A stretch of DNA of 64,000 bases. Origin: Prorocentrum cordatum. Lineage: Eukaryota > Sar > Dinophyceae > Prorocentrales > Prorocentraceae. The stretch spans positions 187,701-251,700 of the forward strand of contig CAUYUJ010015829.1 of the NCBI GenBank assembly GCA_963575745.1. Reading direction: 5' to 3'. Below, one piece after another: positions 1-10,559 of this stretch (positions are counted from its first letter, which is position 1; every line of letters starts with the position of its first letter). The notes beneath the pieces were generated by a model. That model had not been told where the DNA came from and ran no database searches. It worked only from the letters and a program-made list of their open reading frames with translations. The translations under genes were made by a program, and so were the position numbers.

Positions 1-100
1 ACTACTACTACTACTACTACTACTACTAGTAGGACTACTACTACTACGACTACTACTACTACTACTACTGCTACTGTTATTATTACTACTACTACTACTC

Positions 101-152
<52 letters not shown>

Positions 153-197
153 GACTACTACTACCACTACTCCTCCTACTCCTATTACTACTACTCT

Positions 198-252
<55 letters not shown>

Positions 253-254
253 GC
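1..254. repeat. (ACT)n microsatellite
   Basis: Nearly pure ACT/CTA trinucleotide array running off the left edge, with scattered substitutions (TAG, TTA, CCT) and no coding content. Confidence 0.95.
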
Positions 255-510
255 TCCTATGGATTCCCTAGGGTTCCCTATGGTTGCTGGAGCCTCGCTG
301 GTGCTCCCTCGCGTTTGCGTGGTCGACTCCAGTGCGGAGGTGGAAGGGTCGGACTGGAATCCGTATTCCTAGGTATTATGAAGCCGGAGGGGTTTCCCGT
401 TTCCCGTTTCCCGTTTCCCGCCCCCCCCCCCCATGGGGCCTCCAGCTAAGGTCCGTACAAGAGGGTAGGGACAGCAAGGTAGAATGGGGCCTCCAGGTAG
501 CGTCCTTACC

Positions 511-552
<42 letters not shown>

Positions 553-671
553 TTGTTGTTGTTGATGTTGATGTTGAATGTTAATTATGAGACAGCTATT
601 ATTGTGGGACCCCCCCAGGCGCTCTGGCGCTCTCGCCTCGGCGCTGGCTACATTTTCATAGAAAATGAGGC
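255..671. other. Spacer with (TTTCCCG)4 and (TTG)n
   Basis: No recognisable gene. Four TTTCCCG heptamers lie at about 391-421, followed by a C run, and a TTG array at 511-577. Open frames across the TTG array (poly-Leu, poly-Cys, poly-Gln) are products of the repeat. Confidence 0.6.
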
Positions 672-1440
672 TCACGCTCGAGCGGTTTGGGGGGGCGCCA
701 AAACTGTCCACCCAACAACAACAACGCTCCCGCTCGAGAATTCCTTTTTTTTACCCAGGACCGGTGCTCTTGCTCGCCGCCGAAAGCCGCCGCCCCAACA
801 AAACTAACGCTTCCGCTCGAGACTTCTTCCCGTTATACCTTGGACTGGCGCGCTGCTCTTTCTCTCATCGGCGCCACCCCCAGCAAGAACAACCCTCCCG
901 CTCGAGACGTCCTTGTTTTTTTGCTCAGAGCCGGTACTTTTGCTCGCCGCCGTAAATCGCCGCCCCAACAAAGCCACCGCTCCAGCCCGAGACCCTCCGT
1001 TTTGCGCTGGACTGGCGCCCAACTCTCTTTTGAATTGGCGCCGCCCCCAGCAAAAACAACGCTCCCGCTCGAGGCTTCCTAGATTTTTCCTGAAGACGGT
1101 GCTGTTCCTCGCCGCCGACAGCCCCCGTCCCGAAAAAATCGCGGCTCCCGCTCGAGACTTCTTCCTTTTTTTCTCAATGCAGTGTTCCTCCTCGCCGCCG
1201 ACAGCCGCCGTCCCAACAGAACCAGCACTCCCGCTCGAGACTTCGTGTTGTTTCACGCTGGACTAGCGCCCTACTCTCTTCTGCATTGGCGCCGCTCCCA
1301 GCAACAACAGCACCCCTTCCTCCCTGTCAGTTCAAGGCCAGGTCTTTGCCTCGCCGCCGACAGCCCCCATCCCCACCAAGCCAATCCTATCGCTCGAGAC
1401 TTCCTTGTGCTTTACCCTTGGCTGGGGTTACACTGGCGGT
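672..1440. repeat. 82-bp tandem repeat with alternating A/B units
   Basis: A core CCGCTCGAGACTTC recurs at about 676, 733, 814, 898, 985, 1066, 1148, 1230 and 1388, i.e. every 80-87 bp (one double interval). Units alternate between a CTCGCCGCCGACAGCC type and a CTGGACTGGCGC/CATTGGCGCC type, giving a dimer of about 165 bp. The period is not a multiple of three, so open frames through it switch phase and are not taken as genes. Confidence 0.85.
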
Positions 1441-1654
1441 CTCGCATCGGCGCAGCAGCGCGGGGGCAAGGGGTTCTGGAGGCGGGATGTGTTGAAATTC
1501 CCCGGAGGAGGTGTTTGCAAGACCTCATTGGGCGGGAGATCTGGGAATGGGAATAACTGACCCCCGCGATAGAGCAATAATCCCCCATGATGGGGATGGT
1601 TATCATGATGGTGACATGCTGCGTGTGGAAGCATCGCGCATGAGGGTATAATGA

Positions 1655-1719
1655 TTGTTGTTTTTGTTGCTGCTGTTGCTGTTACTGTTGCTGTTGTTGT
1701 CGTTGTCGTTGTCGTTGTC

Positions 1720-1775
<56 letters not shown>

Positions 1776-1835
1776 CGTGTGTGTGTGTGTGTGTGTGTGT
1801 GGTTGTGTGTGCGTGTATTGTTGTGTTGGCATGCT
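1655..1835. repeat. (TTG)n then (GT)n microsatellite
   Basis: TTG/CTG triplets at 1655-1718 pass into an almost pure GT dinucleotide array at about 1720-1802 with two GC interruptions. Confidence 0.95.
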
Positions 1836-1859
1836 TGTTGTTAACCACGTGGTTCCTTA

Positions 1860-2217
1860 GAGGTCCTGATCCCTTCCGAAGGGGCTGTTGTTTTCCCGAA
1901 TCGTTGTCTGACGGTTCTGGGTCGCAGTCAGGACCCCTGGAGGCGGAGGCCTGTCAGAACCCTTCCGTCGTGTCTGTTTTCGCAGCGCGAGGGTGTCAGG
2001 GTCCTCCTGCGAATGCTGCTGCTGATCCTCCTCCTCCCCCCCTCCTTCCAGAGAGGCGGTCTTCTCGCGCCATCGCTGGGTGAGCGTGGACCTCGGGGTC
2101 TCCGCGGCGGCGAGCGCGGCCGATGCCACCTGCGTCGCATCGCTGGCCGTAGCCAACGGTGCCCATTGGGCCACTCCGCTGGGAGCGTTTGCCAAGGTCA
2201 GGGGCCCGTTTTCAACT
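1860..2217. other. GC-rich spacer, no gene recognised
   Basis: A plus-strand frame at 2080-2220 reads without low complexity (Ala/Val-rich) before running into the GGA array. It has no ATG and no family resemblance, so it is not called as a gene. Confidence 0.4.
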
Positions 2218-3060
2218 GGAGAGGAGGAGGATGATGAGGATGAGGAGGAGGAGGAGGCGGGGGAGGAGGAGGAGGAGGAGGAGGAGGAGGAGGAGGAGGA
2301 GGAGGAGTGAGGAGGAGGAGGAAGAGTGAGGAGGAGGAGGAGGAGGAGGATGAGGAGGAGGAGGAGGAGGAGGAGGTGGAGGAGGAGGAGGAGGAGGGAG
2401 GAGGTGGGAGGAGGGGAGGAAGGGAGAGGGAGGAATGGGGAGGAGGGAGGAGGGAGGAGGGAGATGGGAGGCGGGAGGCGGGAGGAGGAGGAGGGAGAGG
2501 GAGGAGGGAGGAGGGAGGAGGGAGGGAGGAGAGGAGGTGGAGGTGGAGAGGAGAGGAGGAGGAGGAGGAGGAGGAGGAGGGAGGAGGAGGAGGAGGAGGG
2601 GATGGAGGAGGAGGAGGAGGAGGAGGAGTAGGAGGAGGAGGAGGAGTGGAGGAGGAGGAGGAGGAGGGGAGGAGGAGGAGAGGAGGAGGAGGAGGAGGGG
2701 AGGTGGAGGAGGAGGAGGAGGAGGAGAGGAGGAGGTGGAGGAGGAGGAGGAGGGAGGTGGAGGAGGAGGAGGAGGAGGAGGAGGAGGTGGAGGAGAGGAG
2801 GAGGAGGAGGAGGAGGAGGAGGAGGAGGAGGAGGAGGAGGAGGGGAGGAGGAGGAGGAGGAGGAGGAAGGAGGGGAGGAGGAGGGTAGGAACAGGAGGGT
2901 AGGAAGAGAGGTGGAGGCGGAGGTGGAGGAGGAGAGGAGGAGGAGGAGGAGGAGGAGCGAGGAGGAGGCAGAGGAGAAGGAGGAGGAGGAGAGGAGGGGA
3001 GGAGGAGGAGGAGAGGAGGAGGAGGAGGAGGAGGAGGAGGAGGAGGAGGAGGAGGAGGAG
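2218..3060. repeat. (GGA)n array, about 840 bp
   Basis: Long imperfect GGA/GAG array with interspersed GTG, GGG and GAT. Poly-Glu, poly-Gly/Arg and, on the other strand, Ser/Pro/Leu-rich frames all result from the repeat. Confidence 0.97.
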
Positions 3061-3200
3061 GTTATTGTTGTTGGGGTCTGGCCTAAAGCCTGGCAGTTCA
3101 TGATGTCAGCCGAAATCGCCGGCATCCGAGCCTGACTCGCCAATCTCATCAGGCGAAGCCCGGATCGCGAAGCCTGGATCGCTGCCTCCCCTCGAATCTT

Positions 3201-3806
3201 TCACCCGGGGGAGGTCGGCTTTCTCGAGGCCGGGCGAGGCCAAAACAGGGTCACGCGGGGCGAACCCCTGCGTGGTCCCAAAGCTCCCTGGGGACTTGAA
3301 GCACACTCGGGGGCCCGACCATCCTCCTCCAGCGTCTGAGCCAAGATCCTACGCTCGGCGAGGTTGAGGCCCTCGTGGATCCCCAGCATCACATCTTGCA
3401 GGTCCTCCCTGTAAGACGGGAACTCGCCCAGCCGACTCCGACGCAGCTGGTCACTGATCCCTCCTATAGGCAGCTTCGGTCGACACTGGCCTTTCGCCCC
3501 CGCGTTACAATAGGGGAGCCCGAGAATAATGTGCCGCACCGACAGCAAAACGGTGTCCTGCTCCTGGGGGAGCCGAGGCAGTCGATCACAGGACAAGCCA
3601 AGCACGCGTGGCCGTTGCTTCGACAAACCTGCCTGGAGAACTTCATCCAATCCACGCCCAGGCCCTCGCCCCCCGAGTCTCCCTCCGATCCTCGGCCAGC
3701 GCCCTGTCCTCAGCCTCAGCGCCGCCAAGGTCGGGCTGCTGGAGAGGGCCTTCGCTGCCTGTCGCAGGCGCTGACGCCTGAAGGCCTGTGGTATCGTGGG
3801 TCCCAC
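3201..3806 (-). CDS. Unidentified ORF, possible gene fragment
   Basis: A 201-codon minus-strand frame of mixed composition, not derived from a simple repeat, with stretches such as LSCDRLPRLPQEQDTVLLS and EFPSYREDLQDVMLGIHEGL. The plus strand is also open over part of the same DNA (3375-3866), so the coding strand is uncertain. No family, domain or targeting signal is recognised, and no ATG context or splice site supports the ends. It could be an exon, an old element fragment or chance in GC-rich DNA. Confidence 0.25.
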   Translation of the reverse strand: MGPTIPQAFRRQRLRQAAKALSSSPTLAALRLRTGRWPRIGGRLGGRGPGRGLDEVLQAGLSKQRPRVLGLSCDRLPRLPQEQDTVLLSVRHIILGLPYCNAGAKGQCRPKLPIGGISDQLRRSRLGEFPSYREDLQDVMLGIHEGLNLAERRILAQTLEEDGRAPECASSPQGALGPRRGSPRVTLFWPRPASRKPTSPG

Positions 3807-4100
3807 CTGCCATCGAATCTTCGAGGCCCGCTGACCTCTTGCAAGCTTCCTGGGCCAGACTCTTAAGGCCCCTGTACAGGTGAGCCTTCACCCGCCTTCC
3901 ACCCGTGAAACTGTCAGGCACGTCAAGCTTGAGGACCGGAAGCGGCGAGGACGTCTGAGGGAACACTTCTGGCCCGCCCTGCCGGCACGTCCGGGCGTGC
4001 GACGGGAAAGAGTTATGTCCCAGCCCTCCTGCGTTGGGTTCTCGTTTTGAGTAGAGCAGCTTGGTCCCTACCTCCTCGCCCGCCTCCCTCCTCCCTTGCC
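3807..4100. other. Spacer, nothing recognised
   Basis: Mixed-composition DNA leading into the 102-bp repeat. No RNA gene or repeat is seen. Confidence 0.4.
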
Positions 4101-5556
4101 CCTCCTGCGCTGCTACCTGCGTGGCCGCGAACTGCGCCACCGTGGCCACTCTCGTGGGCTCCTGGGAGAGTCGCGGCTCCCTGGGAAGCTGCGAGCTGCG
4201 CAACTGTGGCCATTTTCGTGGGCTCCTTGGGAGGCGCGGCGGAGTGAGGGAGCACGCGCATGCAGCCGAGACCTCGCAGCTCCCTGGGTGGCTGCGATCT
4301 GTGCAGTCGTGGCCGCTTTCGTGGGCTCCTGCGAGGCAGTGCGGAGTAGCTCCGTACGCGAATCCAGCTGAGACCTCGTGGCTCCCTGGGTGGCTGCGAA
4401 CTGCGCAAGCGTCGCCACTTTCGTGGGCTCTTGGGAGGTTCAGCGGGAGCGGTAGTCACGCGGACCCAGACGAGACCTCGTTGCTCTTTGGGTGGCTGCG
4501 ATCTGCGCAACCCTCGACAATTTCGTCGACTCCTGGGAGATCCAGCGCGGAGTGGAGGTGTACGCGCATCCAGACCAGACCTTGCGACTCCCTTGCGGGC
4601 TGTGCGCAGCTGTCGCCGCTTGCGTGGGTTATTGGGAGGCACGGCGGAGTGGATGTGTGCTCGCATCCAGCGAGACCTCGGGGCTCCCTGGGAAGCTGCG
4701 AGCTGCGCAACTGTGGCCATTTTCGTGGGCTCCTGGGAGGCACGGCGGAGGGAGGGAGCACGCGCATGCATCCGAGACCTCGCAGCTTCCTGGGTGGCTA
4801 CGATCTGTGCAGTTGTGGCCGCTTTCGTGGGCTCCTGCGAGGCACGGCGGAGCAGGGGAGTACGCGCATCCAGCCCAGACCTCGCGGGGTGGCTGCGAGC
4901 TGCGCAACTTGGGCCAACTTTCGTGGGCGTTTGGGAGGCACTGCGGAGTAGGGGAGTACGCGCATGCAGCCGAGACCTCGCGGCCCTCTCGCGGGCTGCG
5001 AATTGCGCAGTTGTGGCCATTTCCGTGGGCTCCCGGGGGCCAGTGCGACGTAGGGGCGTCCGCACAGCGAGCCGAGACTGCGCGGCTCACCGGGTGGCTG
5101 CGAACTGCGCAGTTGTCGCCAGTTTCGTGGGCTCCTGGGGGGTCTACCCGAGTGGAGGTGTACGCAGATGCAGGCGGGACTTCGCGGCTCCCTTGCGGGC
5201 TGCGAATTGCGCAACCGTTACCGTTTTCGTGGGCTCATGGGAGGTCGAGCGGCGTGGAGGGCAGCTCAGATCACTTCGAGACCTCGTGGCCAGGTAGGTG
5301 GCTGCGAACTGCGCAACTGTGGCGACTTCATCGGCTCCAGGGAGGCATGGCGGAGGTTAGGGCAGCGCAGAGCAGTTTGAGACCTCGCGGCTTCTGGGGT
5401 CTGCGAACTGGGCAATTGTTTCCAAGTTCGTGGGCTCCTGGGAGGCACGGCGGAGGTGAGGGCAGCGCACATCATTTGAGACCTCGCGGCTCCCTCGTGG
5501 GCTGCGAACTGCGCAACCGTCGCCACTCTCGTGGGACAATGTGAGGCACGGCGGAG
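4101..5556. repeat. 102-bp tandem satellite, about 15 copies
   Basis: The phrase TTCGTGGGCTCCTGGGAGG, or a close variant, recurs at about 4151, 4211, 4319, 4424, 4524, 4624, 4723, 4827, 4921, 5023, 5128, 5230, 5329, 5430 and 5529, mostly 94-108 bp apart. Each unit also has GGCTGCGAACTGCGCAA-like and GAGACCTCGCGGCTCCC-like blocks. At about 34 codons per unit, several frames on both strands stay open (350 codons on either strand) and encode a repeated 34-residue peptide. Whether any is expressed cannot be judged. Confidence 0.9.
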
Positions 5557-5866
5557 TGCAGGGTGCCCACATGTCGTGTGCCCACATGGCGCGTGCTACC
5601 GCCGCGTCATTTAGCGCGCGACGCTGTCGTATCACAGACCGCTGAGCGCCAGAACGTCACGTAGCGCATGGCGTTGTTCTCAGTGACCCATTCCTGCCCA
5701 AGTGTGCGACGCACGTGGCCCGACACTGTTAGGCTGTTCGGCTAAGCATTTCAGCGTGCTGCATATCACGCATAGTGTTCTTTTGTATGGAACGTTCATA
5801 TAAATAGTCGCCTTGCGTTGAGAAAGGGTTGGGTGCGTCTCGGGCAATGAAGATGAAACCTGGGTG
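5557..5866. other. Spacer, nothing recognised
   Basis: About 310 bp of lower-GC sequence between the 102-bp satellite and the GGA array, without a recognisable gene. Confidence 0.5.
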
Positions 5867-6075
5867 TGGAGGAGGAGGAGGAGGAGGAGGAGGAGGAGGA
5901 GGAGGAGGAGGAGAGGAGGAGGAGGAGGAGGAGGAGGAGAGGAGAGAGGAGGGAGGGAGAGGAGGAGGAGAGGGGAGGAGGAGGAGGAGGAGGAGGGAGG
6001 AGGAGGAGGAGGAGCAGGAGGAGGAGGAGGGGGAGGAGGAGGAGGAGGAGGCGGAGGAGGAGGAGGAGGAGGAGG
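5867..6075. repeat. (GGA)n array, 5' flank of decayed element
   Basis: GGA triplets with a few GAGA and GCA interruptions. It ends about 90 bp before the ATG of the zinc-finger ORF at 6163, and an array of the same orientation lies 3' of this element at 9711-9851. Confidence 0.95.
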
Positions 6076-6162
6076 AACCAGCCATTGCCCGGCCGCCTCC
6101 CTCCTCGCCCACCCTTCCCTTCCCTTCGCCCTTTCGCCCGCCTCCCCCAACCTCGGCGCGCC

Positions 6163-7223
6163 ATGGCATGGACGCTGGTCCAGCGCCGTGGCGCCAAACG
6201 CCGCGCTGGCCGGCCCGGCCAGGAGCTCGCGCAGCAGCTGCTCGCGAGCCTGCTGGGGGGCGGGGGCGGGGGCGGGCGCCAGCAGCCGCCGAAGCGCAAG
6301 CCGGAGTGGCTATGCGCGTGCGGCACCCCGAACTTCCTGGATCGGGAGGCCTGCCGCCGCTGCGCGGCGCCGCGGGCTGGCCGCCTGCCTGCGGGGCCCG
6401 CTGCGGGGCGCCCCGCGCCGCGCGCCGGCGAGGCTTGGCCGGCGCTCCCGGGCGGGACGGCCCCGCGCCCAGGAACCCAGGCGGAAGCGCTCCGCCGAGC
6501 CGCCGCGGCCGCGCGCCGCGCCGGGGCCCCGGCGGAGGCCCTCGAGCCGCTCCTGGCCGAGGAGCGGGCCGCTCGGCAGCGGAAGGCCGAGCAGCGCAGC
6601 TCGAACCGCCTGGAAAACCTCCGGGCGGCGGAGGCCCGGGCGGCAGCCGCGACGGTCGCGGCGGAGGCGGCGCTGGCGGCGGCGCAGGAGCACCTGGAGG
6701 CCGCCCGCGCGAAGGAGGAGACCGCCAAGGCCGCCGTCCGCGCGGAGGAAGCGGCGCAGGCGGCCTCGCCGGCAGCGGAGCCGAGCCCCGAGGTGGCCCC
6801 CCCGCTCGTGCGGGCTACCCGGGAGCTCCTGGACACGCTGGAGTCTGGGAGCTTCGCCATAGCGAGCTCCGCGGGCATGCTGGAGTCTGTCCTCGCGGCC
6901 ATGGCTGCCGCGCACGCGGCCCTCGCGGCGGCCACGCCGCCGCCTGCCGCTCCCAGGGTGGACGCGCCGCTGGAGCCAGGAGGAACACTTGGGCAGACCT
7001 CTCCGAGGACGCGTCGGACTCGGAGGACGGCGACGCGGCGCTGGAGCCTAGCGCCGGCGGGGCCAGGCAGGAGGGCGAGGACATGAGCGAGGAGGAAGTC
7101 ATGGAGGAGCTGGAGAAGGCGGAAGACGACGCCGGCGCCCTGGCGGTGGCCCGGCGCCTGCAGCGGTCCCGGAGGCTCGGGGTCCTTGGGGGGGTCTGCA
7201 AGGACAAAAGCCGGCGGAAGTAA
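6163..7223 (+). pseudogene. LINE-type ORF1 with RanBP2-like zinc finger, one frameshift
   Basis: The frame opens at ATG 6163 (MAWTLVQRRGAKRR). Residues about 49-67 read W-x-C-x-C-G-x2-NF-x6-C-x2-C, close to a RanBP2-type zinc finger, which in known proteins binds RNA or protein. Residues about 105-215 are Ala/Glu/Arg-rich and likely helical or coiled-coil. The frame ends at 7086, but another frame entered near 6985 continues with acidic, then basic sequence (SEEEVMEELEKAEDDAG) to TAA 7221-7223, implying one frameshift. Such a finger plus coiled coil fits a retroelement ORF1 RNA-binding protein; it could also be an unrelated zinc-finger protein. Decayed RT-like sequence follows downstream. Confidence 0.55.
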
Positions 7224-7237
7224 AGCACACTTCGCTA

Positions 7238-8090
7238 AGAGAAAAACTGGCGTCAGGACGCGGATGGCGGCCCTCGCGCCGCCCGCTGCCGCCGCGGGCC
7301 CAGGAGGGGGCAGGGCCTGGGCGCCCGGGAGGCGCGGCGAGGCGGCGCCGCGTTCCTCCCCCGCCCTTCGGCCGACTGGCCGGCAGAGAAAAACTGGCGT
7401 CAAGACGCGGCCCGCGGCCCTCGCGCTGGCTGCCGCCGCTGGCCCAGGAGGAGGCAGGGCTTGAGCGCCCGGGAGGCGCGGCGAGGCGGCGCCACACTCC
7501 GCCCGCGCTCCCTGGCCGACCTGCCGGGCGGACCCTGGCTCCGAGGGCGCCCCCTGGAGAAAAACTGGCGTCAGGACGCTGGCTGCTGCCGCGGGCCCAG
7601 GTGGAGGCGGGGCTTGAGCGCCCGGGAGACGCGGCGAGGCGGCACCACACTCCGCCCGCGCCCCCCAGCCGACCTGCCGGGCGGACCCTGGCTCGGAGGG
7701 CGCCCCCCAGAGAAAAACCGGCGTCAGGACGCTGCCCGCGGCCCTCGCGCTGGCTGCTGCCGCGGGCCCAGGAGGAGGCGGGGCTTGAGTGCCCGGGAGG
7801 CGCGGCGAGGCGGCGCCGCACTCCCCCCCCGCCCTCCGGCCGCCGTGCCGGGCGGAACCCGGCTCCGAAGGCGCCCCCCGAAGAAAAACTGGCGTCAGGA
7901 CGCGGCTCGCGGCTTTCGCGCCGCCCGCTGCCGCTGCAGGCCCATGGGGAGGCGGGGCCTGGGCGCCGGGGAGGCGCGGCGACGCGGAGCCGCATTCCCC
8001 TCCCGCCTTCCGGCCGACCTGCCGGGCGGACCCCCGCTCCGAGGGCGTCATTGGCGTCGGGGCGCAGCCCGCGGAGACGAGCAGGCCCCT
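7238..8090. repeat. About 160-bp GC-rich tandem repeat between two element ORFs
   Basis: The start phrase AAAAACTGGCGTCAGGACG, or a variant, occurs at about 7241, 7387, 7559, 7712 and 7884, with a degenerate sixth near 8050; spacing is 146-173 bp. Each unit continues with GCCCAGGAGGxGGCAGGGC, CGCCCGGGAGGCGCGGCGAG and CCGACCTGCCGGGCGGACCC-like blocks. Because of its position between ORF1 and the next frame it may be an internal array of the element. Long frames on both strands here are GC artefacts. Confidence 0.85.
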
Positions 8091-8092
8091 TG

Positions 8093-9607
8093 CTAAGGCG
8101 TCGGTGTGGCTACGCCGGCGTCCGGGTGGGGGAGGCGAGCCACCCCGGGCCGATTTGCCCTGCTTGCCGCACGGGAGCGAGCTCGTACCGAGCAGAGGCT
8201 GGGGACCGATGCTTGTGCGACGGGGCTGGAGCAGGCGGCTGGCTCCGCTATTGCGGGGGCTGCGACACGCGCCTCTGCCGGCGCTGCACACTGGACGCTC
8301 CGCGGGCTGCGACGGCCCCAGCCGCGGCGGCGGCCTCGGCGAGCGCAGCGCCTGCGGCCGCGGCACCAGGCAGCCTGCCCGGCCCGCCCCTGCCGGCAGG
8401 CACAGCGGCTGCCGCCCAGGCTTCCGGCGGCCCGCCGGCCCCGGCGCCGCCGCCGCCGGGCAGCGCCCCCGGTCCTGCTGGGTCGCCGGCGCCGCCGCCG
8501 CCGGGAGACGCGCCGGCGGCAGGCGCTGCCGCCGCCTTCGCCCTCCGGGACCTCACGGCCGCTTGCTGGGCAGGGCTCGACGCCTGTGATCTCCTGGAGG
8601 AGTTTGCGCTGGACTGCCCCGCGCTGCGGGCCGTCCCGCGGCAGGCCCGGGCAGCGGCCGGACAGGCCACCGAGGAGCTCTGCAAGGGGATCCTCCAGGC
8701 CCCGGCCGGGAGCGCGGAGGAGGGGCGCGCTTGGAAACTGCTGGCGCTGCGAGAGCGGCTGCTTTTCGCCGCCCCGCTCCGGCTGGACGCGAGGGGCCGA
8801 CAGCGCGCGGCGGCGGAGACGCTGGACCGCGCGCAGCTGGTGCGCGAGCGCTGCTCCGCGCTGCTCCGCGGCGACTGGGCGACGCTCCTGGAGGCGGCCC
8901 AGAGCACGGCCCGATGACTGGCCAAGGCGCGCCGCCAGGCAGGCGACGGGGGAGGCCGCGACGAGCGCTCCCTGGCGGACGAGGTCCTCCGAAAAGCTAT
9001 GGCGGAGGAGTATTCCCGAGCTGCCGCCCTGCTGAGCAGCCCAGGACTCGCGCCACTCACGCCCGACACGGCAGGGCAGCTGCAGGCGCTGCTCCAGCCG
9101 CGCCCCGCCGCCGCGCTGCCGCCGGCGGCGCCGCCGCTGGCTGGGCCTCCGCCGCTCTCCCACAGGGCCTTGAAGAAAGCACTGCAGGCGAGCCCCCGGG
9201 GCAGCGGGGCGGCGGCTGGCGGCGGGCGCTTCGAGCACTGGCGGGTCGTGCTCGCCCAGCCCGCGGCGCTGGCGGCCCTCTGCGGCGCGGTCAACGCCGC
9301 GGCGGAGGCCGAGAAGTGCCGCCGCTACCCGCCGGGCCGGACCCCGTGGGGCATGGTGCCCCTGGCGCTCGAGACCGGAGGGCGGCACGGGCCGGCAGCC
9401 CTCCGGCACCTCCGCGAGCTGGCCCGCGGGGAGGCGGCCCTCCTGGGCGACGACGAGGCAGTCGCTGGCGCCCTGATGGCCCGGTGGGGCCGGGAGCTCA
9501 GCGTGGCCCTCCACCGGGCCACCGCCCGCCAGCTCAGGACGGCGCTGGGCGCGGACAGCGCCGGCGCCAGGCGGGCGGCCGAGCTCCGGGCGGCTGCGGC
9601 GGCCTAG
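8093..9607 (+). pseudogene. Retroelement ORF remnant: Cys-rich module plus RT-finger-like region, one in-frame TGA
   Basis: A single plus-strand frame runs to TAG at 9605-9607, interrupted only by TGA at 8915-8917. It begins with VRVGEASHPGP (8120-8152), a motif I recall from dinoflagellate element ORFs. A Cys-rich segment (about 8153-8290) has pairs spaced like a zinc-binding module (CPAC, CLC, CGGC, CRRC). An Ala/Pro-rich linker follows, then helical sequence. At 9150-9290 LSHRALKKAL and GGGRFEHWRVVL resemble the region just before and within RT fingers. The rest of the RT palm is absent. No ATG is seen, so the 5' end is uncertain. The RT assignment is weak. Confidence 0.45.
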
Positions 9608-9710
9608 CCGGGCGGGAGCTGGACCAGCCGACCGGGAGAAGTACCTTGTCGCCGCGCTCCCCGTGGAGTTCAGGGAGAGCGTGGGCGCGGGACAGACTGT
9701 GTCCGCCGCT

Positions 9711-9851
9711 CGAGGAGGAGGAGGAGGAGGAGGAGGAGGAGGAGGAGGAGGAGGAGGAGGAGGAGGAGGAGGAGGAGGAGGAGGAGGAGGAGGAGGAGGA
9801 GGAGGAGGAGGAGGAGGGAGGAGGAGGAGGAGGAGGAGGAGGAGGAGGAGG
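9711..9851. repeat. (GGA)n array, 3' flank of decayed element
   Basis: About 140 bp of GGA repeat starting about 100 bp after the element stop at 9607, in the same orientation as the array at 5867-6075. Confidence 0.95.
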
Positions 9852-10559
9852 AAGCACTGCATGGGGGCCTCCATCGCCGTCAGGCCGCTGCCGCGGCGGC
9901 GTGCTCGGCCGCCCGGGGGCGTTGCGCAAAGGGGCGGGGCGGGCTCGGCCGCTGCCGCTGGCCCGGGCGTCCCCCGCCCCCTCGCGGGACTGGGCTCGGG
10001 GGTTGGCTGAGGGTGCCCCTGGCCCAAGGTGCCCCCCAGCTTTTCGCTCCATTTTGGAGCCCGCGGGGGCCTTCTTGAAAATATCCCGGAGGCACCTTGG
10101 GCCAGGGGCATTTCTAGCGACACCCGATGGGTGCGCGGGTCCCTGAGATCTTGACGACCTGTTGCCAACCGACTCGTGGGGATCAAGCTGGACAAGTCAA
10201 TGCAGATGCAGCGAGGCAGGTAAATCGAGGGAAGGCCAGGTACATCTCGGTGACTCCAGAGATCTCCTGGGGAACTTGGATGAAATCGTGGCCGCTCCCG
10301 CAGGAGTCGAGGGACGGCAGAAGCAGTCGCAGTAACCCCTCAACGACCTCGGGGCGGGGTGCGCGGGGGTTCTCCCAGGGACCTCTGGTCCCCATGGTGG
10401 GCCGGGGTGATGGCGCCAACTTCGCAGAGCGGATCTCGATCGGAAAGGGAGAAGCAGTCCTGGATCTTCTTGTGAATTTCGTCCCAGACGGTGCTGTGTG
10501 TTTTGTCGAGCGGACTTTCTGGTCGGGAGATGAGACTTGAAACAAATCAGCGCGAATTT
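9852..10559. other. Spacer with a dispersed repeat; no gene recognised
   Basis: At 10024-10051 a segment with CCAAGGTGCCCCCCAGC is the near reverse complement of 53040-53067, so it is dispersed. A frame at 10127-10540 is open on both strands with no recognisable family. Confidence 0.45.

Noticed and set aside
391-421. TTTCCCG heptamers as telomere repeats
   Set aside because: Only four copies, and not the TTTAGGG-type sequence known for dinoflagellate telomeres.
2218-3060. Long Glu-, Gly/Arg- and Ser/Pro-rich frames (up to 430 codons) over GGA arrays here and at 5.9, 9.7, 41, 43.2, 48.3, 52.5-53 and 61.6-62.1 kb
   Set aside because: They follow from the triplet repeat on all frames of both strands and have no non-repeat domain.
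8120-8152. A 2A ribosome-skipping peptide (HPGP)
   Set aside because: The acidic residue spacing and the Asn of D-x-E-x-NPGP are missing.
8093-10195. 700-codon minus-strand frame and other long minus frames at 5.8-10.2 kb
   Set aside because: Composition is Arg/Pro/Ala only, opposite a plus-strand frame with recognisable motifs; typical of GC-rich antisense.
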